Part shown: positions 57,880 to 64,000 of the stretch, piece after piece | Position numbering within the stretch: position 1 is the first letter of the stretch | Layout: each line of letters begins with the position of its first letter | Source of the DNA: Macropodus opercularis | Lineage: Eukaryota > Chordata > Actinopteri > Anabantiformes > Osphronemidae | Assembly: GCA_030770545.1 (NCBI GenBank) | Contig: CM061092.1 | Coordinates: forward strand, 20,461,501 to 20,525,500 | DNA length: 64,000 nt | Reading direction: 5' to 3' | Translations under genes and position numbers: made by a program | The notes under the pieces: model-generated | Database searches by the model: none | What the model was told of the DNA's origin: nothing | The model's input: only the letters and a program-made list of their open reading frames with translations

Positions 57880-58929
57880 CAAACTGGCTTAAAGACGGAG
57901 CACAAATTGAAAATGATGTTCACTACATTAACAAGAAGCCATGCCTACCTAGAAGTCTGTTCCATACAGCAGCTGTAATGAGCCATGGGCCATGTCTCAA
58001 CAGGGGGGATGGTGACAATAATTGACCAGCACTTCTATGCTTATGGATTTAATACTTACTCAAAACATTTTTGTAGATCATGTCTCATCTGTTGCAAACA
58101 TAATCCACAAGGTAATCTCAGACCAAAAAGAGGACAGTTCCCCCGAACTAAATATCCTTTCCGGTTCATACACATGGACTTTATTGAACTAACACCAAGC
58201 CAGCAATATAAGTATTGCCTCGTTCTCATAGAGCCATTTTCAAAATGGGTTGAAATCGTTCCAAGTAAGACAGCAGATGCTCTTACAGTAGCAAAAGCCA
58301 TATGCAAGCACATAATACCACAACATGGTATTCCAGAAGTAATCTATAGTGACAACGGGACACGTTTTGTGAACGAAGTAGTGTCGCGAATGGCAGAACA
58401 TCTAGGAATACGTCTGAAAAATCACTGTTCATACCACCCACAAAGTGCAGGATTGGTGGAAAGAACCAATGGCACCGTGAAAGGCCATGGAGCAAACAGG
58501 CAGACCATGGCCTGAGTGTTTAGATTTGGTAAAAATGTATATGCGCATTACTCCTACAGATAAAGGATTAACTCCTTTTGAGATTGTGCATGGGAGATCT
58601 TTCGTGTTACCAATGATGACTAATGTTAAAGAAAAGGCAGAAGACACACACACACATTAGCAAACTGGATGTGCAAAATGCTGAAGGGGAAAGAGGTTGT
58701 TAATGCCAATAATCTGCCAGATAATGATCTGTCTCCCCAGGTGACGCTTATACAGCCAGGTGACCAGGTCCTCATCAAAGTGATTAAACGGAAGAACTGG
58801 TCCAGCCCCCGCTGGGAAGGCCCCTACACAGTCCTGCTGACCACTCCCACAGCGTTGAAGATAGCAGAGAGAGACACGTGGATTCACCAGACCCACTGCA
58901 AAAAGCTGACACCGCTGACATCTGAGTAG
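57880..58929 (+). pseudogene. pol: ERV integrase, broken
   Basis: The HHCC zinc domain is split by a frameshift near 57990: HTAAVMSHG in one frame, then GHVSTGGM and CRSCLICC in the next. The core has all three acidic residues in MDFIEL, YSDNGTRF and SAGLVERTNG. A second shift near 58480-58520 breaks the core end. The C-terminal domain (58669-58929) has QPGDQVLIKVI, a WEGPYTVLL (GPY-type) motif and WIHQTHCKK before the stop. The C-terminal type matches gammaretrovirus-like integrases. Confidence 0.85.
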
Positions 58930-58995
58930 GGTGGAAGTCGGCCGGCACCAAAGCCTTTGGCTGCAGAAAAAACCATCTGAACCCTACTCCCAGCT

Positions 58996-60719
58996 ATGAT
59001 GTCGAGGGGTAAGCTGTGTGCAGTGGTAATTGCTGGAACTGTAGCTGCGATAGCTATAGTGACTCTGTTGCTGTGGGAAGATGGTCTCTTACCGGGGCAG
59101 GGATCTCCAGGGAAGGTCATCTTGCATCGTCCGAGCCGAGCCATCAGAGACTGGGACGCATGGGAGGCAGCACGGGACTACCTCAAGGACAATCCAGATG
59201 GTAATCTATGGCTGGCATATACTTACTATACGGCCAAGACAATTACTGAAGGGTCTTGTGTGATCTGTGCCAAGGCGCGACCACAACTGTCTATTGTTCC
59301 TTTTCCTTATGACACACATTCCTGTTATCAAGAAGCTCGAGACAGGGAGCTGGTGTCAGAGGATTCTTGCAGTATTCGACTAACCGCTCAAGTCACAGGA
59401 ACTCCACTAAAGGACTACATCCCTAGAGTCCAGTTTAACAAAAATATTGTGAAGTACCCTGTACAATGAGAGCAGTACTGGGACTAGCAGGAAAAACATT
59501 TACTTTAATGTGTACAACATATCTAGACGCATTTGGACAGTATGTGAATCTATAGATCCCAAGTGGCCTACAGGGGAACCCATACAGAGAACAACTAGTA
59601 AATCTGGGGAGTTCCCGGCCAGTGGGGTTTGTGCAAACTGTACGTTTGAGAGTTTTCACAGGTCAGGAAAGGGACAGCGACTGGGAGAATTTCCAACCTG
59701 CACCACCACATGGAATGTGACGGACAGAACCAAGACATGGGGGAAGCCCATTGGAACGGGTTGGACCGAGCATATCGAGAAACGGAACAACCTCACCTAC
59801 TACAACGTTGCAGGTATACCAAGGGCACCTCCATACCAGGGATTTCGACCGACTGGCATGGGAGATTGCCGACGTGTGGTGGATGTGCGGAGGAGCTCCC
59901 AGACAGACTTTACCGACAGACTGGACTGGCACCTGCACGCAAGTAATGTTTCTCACAAGTGACATACACGTAGGAAGAGAACAACAAACAGACAGGAGTC
60001 GGCGTAACATTGATATCAGAGCTCAAATGAGTTTGAGCACCGTCTACCTGGACTCTATTGGGCAACCACGAGGTATTCCACATGAGTTTAAAGCACGGGA
60101 TGAAGTTAAAGGAGGCTTCACATTAGCTATTCCATTTATGGGCCCCATAGCTGAAGTAGCTAAGAACACTGAATGGATTAATTACATTTATTACAATCAG
60201 CAGAGATTTGTCAACATTACTCACAATGGGATGAGAGGACTGGCTGAACAACTGGCACCTACCTCTCTAATGGCATGGCAGACCCGTATGGGAGTTGACA
60301 TGTTGTTAGCAGAGAAAGGAGGACTGTGTGTTATGTTCGGTGATGAATGTTGTACTTTTATTCCAAACAACACAGCTCCAGGCGGTTCAGTCAGCATCGC
60401 TCTAAAGAACCTGAAAAGTCTGAAGGAAGAATTGGCACGAAACTCTGGAGTTGAAAATCCATGGGGGAAGAGGTTTGATTCAATGTTTGGGCAATGGAAG
60501 TCTACTATTGTGACTTTCCTTACTGCAATAGGGATAGTATTGCTTCTATTTCTGTTCTCGGCCTGTTGTGTTATACCCTGTGTCCGTAGCCTCATTGTGA
60601 AGAGTGCTGAAACGGCAGTGTCACAGCAGTTCACAATCCAACAACTGGAACTGGAGAAAGAGATCTACGAGGATGACGAGCGGGAAGAGTGTATCTCCCT
60701 AATCGACATAGCAGAATAA
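58996..60719 (+). pseudogene. env: ERV env, broken
   Basis: The surface subunit starts MMSRGKLCAV with a hydrophobic segment at residues 8-27 (signal peptide or anchor) and several Cys. Frames change twice, near 59470-59510 and 59750-59960. The transmembrane subunit follows a furin-type site RSRR (near 59998) and is intact in one frame to 60719. It contains a hydrophobic fusion-peptide-like stretch (GFTLAIPFMGPI), a heptad region and the CX6CC motif (CVMFGDECC). A long membrane span (TAIGIVLLLFLFSACC) and a short acidic tail follow. CX6CC marks gamma-type Env, in which the two subunits are disulfide-linked. Surface-subunit frameshifts mean no functional Env. Confidence 0.85.
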
Positions 60720-60849
60720 TCAATGCCTGATGTATGATGCATGTTCCGAAAATGAGAGATCAAGTGGAATGTGTCTGATGATGATTCGTGCAGATTGTGT
60801 TTGCTATTCATGTATATAATGTTAAAGTTTTTTTCTTGCCCAGGGTACA

Positions 60850-60871
60850 CAGGAGGACAGACAGGAGGGAT
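60850..60871 (+). promoter_or_regulatory. ERV polypurine tract
   Basis: AGGAGGACAGACAGGAGGGA directly precedes the 3' LTR, the expected site of plus-strand priming. Confidence 0.75.
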
Positions 60872-61431
60872 TGTTAGAGGATATGGAGCATAAGCATTGT
60901 CCTCTCTGTGTTTGGTCCTGTCTGTGTCTCTGTGACCTGCAACCTTTTCTTGCTTTTACTTTTATAAACATGCAACGATTTCTAGTATTAGAGGAGAGTG
61001 GTTTTACCACCTATGTCAGGAGGAGGTTTTGCAGACCACATTTATTGCTTAACGGCTCCATAGGTATCTGACACCACATGGAGCTGTCCACTATCTTGCT
61101 ATGCCTGCATGCATCTTTTACGACTTGTAGTGTTTGGGAAAGGGGGTCTCAACCGCCTGCATCAAAGGAGGAAGCTTCACAACCTATGTATATGTTATCT
61201 ACCATATATGGACTTTATTGCACCAGATGTAGAAGGAGTGACTTTCATACTGATCTCAATAAAAGACCTGTGTGCGAGAGAGGAGTTTGGAGTTCTCCAG
61301 CTGGCCACTAAGTTGTTGTGTTCAGAGAGGCTCCCCTCGTGCACGAGTAAAAGAAGCTGAGATTCTCGAGTTTGTCTTCATGTGTCAGGTGTCTCTGCGA
61401 TTGTTTAAGTGTTGGCAGGTTAGACCCAACA
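60872..61431 (+). mobile_element. ERV 3' LTR
   Basis: The LTR is 560 bp, begins TGTTAGAGGATATGG, ends GACCCAACA and is followed by CTTAC. Compared with the 5' LTR there are scattered substitutions and a replaced stretch before CAATAAAAG (AGATGTAGAAGGAGTGACTT here). Confidence 0.9.
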
Positions 61432-62675
61432 CTTACCCTCCCGACCCTGACCTCCCATTCGTGGTAGAGGTGGACGCCTCCGTCTGCGGGGTAGGAGCTG
61501 TCCTCTCTCAGAGGTCGAGACTAGAGTCTAGGCTCCATCCGTGCGCTTTCTTCTCTCGAAAACTGTCGGACTCTGAGAGAAATTACGAGGTGGGGAACAG
61601 GGGACTGTTAGCAGTTAAGCTCGCCCTTGCAGAATGGCGGCATTGGCTTGAGGGCGCCAAGCACCAGTTTACAGTGCTCACAGACCACAAGAACCTGGAA
61701 TACCTCAGATCAGCAAAGAGTCTGAATTCAAGGCAGGCCAGGTGGGCCATTTTTTTCGAGCGTTTCTCCTTTTCCCTTTCTTTTCGCCCAGGGTCCGAGA
61801 ACAACAAGGCGGATGCACTTTCAAGGCTATTCTCCACCACGGGCGATACGGACCATGGGAAGTTTATCCTTCCCACCTCAGTTCGTCTAGGCGCGGCTCG
61901 GCTAGCCTTGGAGGAGGAGGTCCGACTGGCATCACTGAACCATCCTATCCCAGACGCCTGTCCCGAACATTGTCTCTTCCGCTCCAAGGTACTGCAACTC
62001 TGTCATAACTCTCGTCTCTCCGTTCATCCAGGTTTTTCCCATACTCTGCACATTCTGTCCCAGAGGTTCTGGTGGCCCTCTATCCGACTTGACACCAAGG
62101 ATTACATCTCTGCATGCGACTCCTGTGCTAGGGTCAAAACGTCCAATCAACCTCCTGCCGGACTTCTCCGCCCCCTTCCAATCCCACGGAGGCCATGGTC
62201 ACACATTGCAATGGAGTTTGTCACGGGTCTGCCCCCCTCAAAAGGTAAAACTGTCATCCTGTCCATAATAGATCGATTTTCTAAGATGGCACACTTCGTA
62301 GCCCTGCACAAACTCCCCTCAGCTCCCGAGACAGCTCGCCTCCTGACGGACAACGTGGTCCGCCTCCACGGAATCCCAGAGGACATCGTCTCCGACCGTG
62401 GTCCACAGTTTGCGTCCCGCTTCTGGGCGGAGTCTTGTAAGTCCCTGGGAATTAAGATCAGCCTCTCTTCAGGGTATCATCCACAGACCAACGGGCAGAC
62501 AGAGAGATTAAATCAGGAGCTGGAGGTTAGCCTCCGTCATCTCGCGGCTAACAACTCCACCGCCTGGGCAGAGGAACTAACATGGGCTGAGTATGCCCAT
62601 AACTCCCTCGTCTCCTCGGCAACAGGGTTTTTCCCCGTTCTATGTAGTTTACGGCTACCAGCCGCCACTCTTTGA
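61432..62675 (+). pseudogene. pol: Gypsy pol, second part (RNase H, integrase)
   Basis: The frame resumes after the ERV with the RNase H start (FVVEVDASVCGVGAVLSQR), TDHKNLEYL and NKADALSR. Integrase follows with HPGFSHT/CDSCAR for the zinc domain. The first core acidic residue reads MEFVTGLPP: Glu (codon at 62214) where this family has Asp. VSDRGPQF and NGQTERLNQELE keep the other two. The frame is broken in a T/C run near 62630. It joins the first part (50938-52272) once the ERV and one CTTAC are removed. Confidence 0.9.
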
Positions 62676-63203
62676 ACCACAGTTCAGGCAGTCCACAGTA
62701 CCATCAGCAGCAGCCTCTGCTCGCCGATGCCATCTGGCCTGGAGACAGGCACGGCAGGCCCTAATTTCCTCTGTCTCTACCTACGAACACCGAGCCAACC
62801 TTCATCGACGACCTGCGCCCCACTACACCGTGGGTCAGCGAGTCTGGTTATCCACTCGGGACATCCCCTTAAAGGTACGCTCTCCTAAATTAGCTCCACG
62901 TTTCATAGGTCCGTTCCCATTCTCCAAGATCATCAACCCTGCCGCGGTTCGCCTCCGGCTGCCAGGACCCCTGAGAATCCATCCGACATTTCACGTGTCT
63001 CGTATTAAGCCAGTCCAGCTCCAGCGCATTATTCCCTGCCCACCGACCCCCTCCTCCTCCTCGACTTATCGACGGAGCACCTGCGTATACTGTGCACCGT
63101 ATCATCAGCTCCCGCCGGAGAGGTCGGGGGCTTCAATACCTGGTCGACTGGGAGGGCTACGGACCGGAGGAGCGGTCCTGGATCTTGTCTTGTTTACACC
63201 ATG
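62593..63203 (+). pseudogene. pol: Gypsy integrase C-terminus and chromodomain
   Basis: The shifted frame continues with YVVYGYQPPLFEPQF and the typical KLAPRFIGPFPFSKIINP and HPTFHVSRIKP of gypsy integrases. A second shift near 63060 moves to the frame of the chromodomain (63071 to about 63190), with APAYTVHRII, YLVDWEGYGPEERSWI. Chromodomains of this type can guide integration to marked chromatin, which would suit insertion in a satellite array. Recognisable sequence ends near 63203. Confidence 0.8.
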
Positions 63204-63470
63204 TAGCATCTGTGACCCCAACAACCCTGTTGAGTTCGCCTCCACCAACACACTGACTAATTACATGGGTTTGTTGAGATTTATAAAATCTGTTAAAACA
63301 AATTGTTCTCTACATGTATGACTTTTCAAATATTCTCATGCACTAAAAGAAGAAATGCATCCATTTGCTAGAGGCATCTCGTTGTACAGTGGACTACAAG
63401 CCAGGAAAACTCAAGTCAAAGCTACATGTGAGCTTAGCGCCAAACAGATCTAAAAGCACTGAGCAAGAAT
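63204..63470. other. Non-coding stretch, nothing recognised
   Basis: It lies between the truncated gypsy end and the second copy of the long direct repeat. I see no gene, LTR end or repeat. The exact end of the gypsy element falls somewhere in or just before it. Confidence 0.5.
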
Positions 63471-64000
63471 ATTCACAGGAAACCTGAAGCCTCATGTCTG
63501 AGAAAACAAAGTGCAGGGTTGGCTTCCTCACTCAGATCACAGCAAATGTAAGTATAACGAATACAAACCAACAATCTGGCGATGAGCACACTACGCTGTG
63601 TCAGAGAGAGGGAGAGAGAAGATGGGGTTGAGGAGAGTCACTGCTGAATTTATACAAACCTGAAATGAAACTAAATGATCAGATTAGAGTGTTTGGCACA
63701 GATGCCAAGAGGCCTCTGCTACTTCCTTGAGGTGGTGGAGATGTGAAGGTGATGCAGGGGTTGGGAACTGATGCGAGTTCAAGTAGGAGATGTGCTGCAT
63801 GACCTCGTCAAAGGCATCAACGTCATCACCCTCGACTGTCGGAGAGGTTGGAGTTGAAGAAAACCTGAGAGAAGAGAAATAACATTACACACAAACCACA
63901 CGTTTAATACTGATTTCCTCTACTTCAGCATTTTAGTGTTTTATTTTCAGTATTGTCCAACAATCTCAGACTTCAAATAACTTTTAAAATCGTGCATGAT
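63471..64000. repeat. Long direct repeat, copy 2 (pairs with 348-877)
   Basis: No difference was seen from 348-877. It continues beyond the window. Unlike copy 1, no LTR lies on its left, so this copy shows the state without that insertion (AGAATATTCACAGG). Confidence 0.9.
63684..63864 (-). CDS. Second copy of the candidate terminal exon
   Basis: This is the exon described at 561-741, with the same acceptor, frame and stop. Its presence means that a second copy of the minus-strand gene, or an assembly duplicate of it, starts at the right edge of the window. Confidence 0.4.

Larger units (their letters stand above)
52273..61431 (+). mobile_element. Endogenous retrovirus, complete but inactivated (9,159 bp)
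   Basis: Order: LTR (560 bp), primer site, leader with splice donor and four hairpins, gag, stop, pro, extra 2H-like domain, RT, RNase H, integrase, env, polypurine tract, LTR (560 bp). The gag CxxC zinc knuckle, LPQGF and YVDD in RT, GPY-type integrase end and CX6CC in Env place it in the broad gamma/epsilon-like retroviruses. Every gene carries frameshifts, stops or deletions. The LTRs differ at many sites, so the insertion is not recent. Confidence 0.95.
49444..63203 (+). mobile_element. Chromodomain Ty3/gypsy element, split by an ERV, 3'-truncated
   Basis: Order: 5' LTR, gag remnant, protease, RT remnant, [ERV 52273-61431], RNase H, integrase, chromodomain. The domain order RT-RNase H-integrase with a C-terminal chromodomain marks a chromovirus; self-priming suggests the sushi/Tf1 side of that group. 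There is no 3' LTR: recognisable coding ends near 63203 and the exact end is uncertain. Coding is broken by frameshifts, an RT deletion and active-site changes. Confidence 0.85.

Noticed and set aside
49444..61436. Reading the ERV and gypsy parts as one large retrovirus
   Set aside because: The ERV has its own matched LTRs and a CTTAC duplication, and the gypsy pol frame continues on the other side, so these are two nested elements.
348..64000. A giant transposon of about 63 kb bounded by the long direct repeats
   Set aside because: The repeats are ordinary gene-flank sequence that continues beyond the window, with no terminal signature or transposition gene linking them.

Overview
The window looks like a repeat-dominated stretch of a vertebrate genome, most likely a teleost fish. 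It has GT-AG introns with polypyrimidine acceptors, chromodomain Ty3/gypsy LTR elements, a gamma/epsilon-like endogenous retrovirus (ERV), and a LINE-type 3' tail of a kind common in fish. Nothing looks bacterial. Assignments rest on reading the sequence; no search was run.

Layout. (1) 1-348 is the 3' end of an LTR. (2) 349-5200 is mostly intronic, with short candidate exons on the minus strand. Four of them join in a consistent reading phase (4216-4305, 3665-3747, 3054-3171, 2125-2288), and the order of motifs loosely resembles the N-terminal half of FANCA. (3) 5200-9240 holds duplicated promoter/first-exon modules in both orientations and one candidate plus-strand exon. (4) 9501-12991 is a 40-bp minisatellite followed by degenerate TAGTN pentamer DNA. 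(5) 12992-49443 is a satellite with a 702-bp, ten-monomer higher-order repeat, about 27.3 kb of satellite in five blocks. The blocks are separated by one intact self-priming non-autonomous LTR element (E1, 24102-27178) and three copies of a captured LTR-element fragment (E2) that was amplified together with the satellite. (6) 49444 to about 63200 is a 3'-truncated chromodomain gypsy element, split by a complete but inactivated 9,159-bp ERV (52273-61431, TSD cttac). (7) 63471-64000 repeats 348-877 with no difference seen, at an offset of 63,123 bp.

How the parts relate. Nesting gives a relative order: satellite, then gypsy insertion, then ERV insertion into gypsy pol. E1 entered the satellite separately and recently (one base difference noticed between its LTRs). 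E2 was trapped in the array early enough to be copied with its flanks. No cellular gene is demonstrably intact here.

Most interesting signals. The ERV leader carries four consecutive stem-loops with unrelated stems but the same octaloop (consensus GACGTANT), directly after a splice donor, which looks like a multi-hairpin packaging signal. The ERV also has an extra domain between protease and reverse transcriptase with two H-x-T/S motifs, like a 2H phosphoesterase. Its gag and pro share a frame across a UGA-CUAG stop. Both E1 and the gypsy element have 10-11-nt self-priming sites. The satellite has hairpins at monomer borders, with a compensatory arm change and a loop-tip deletion.
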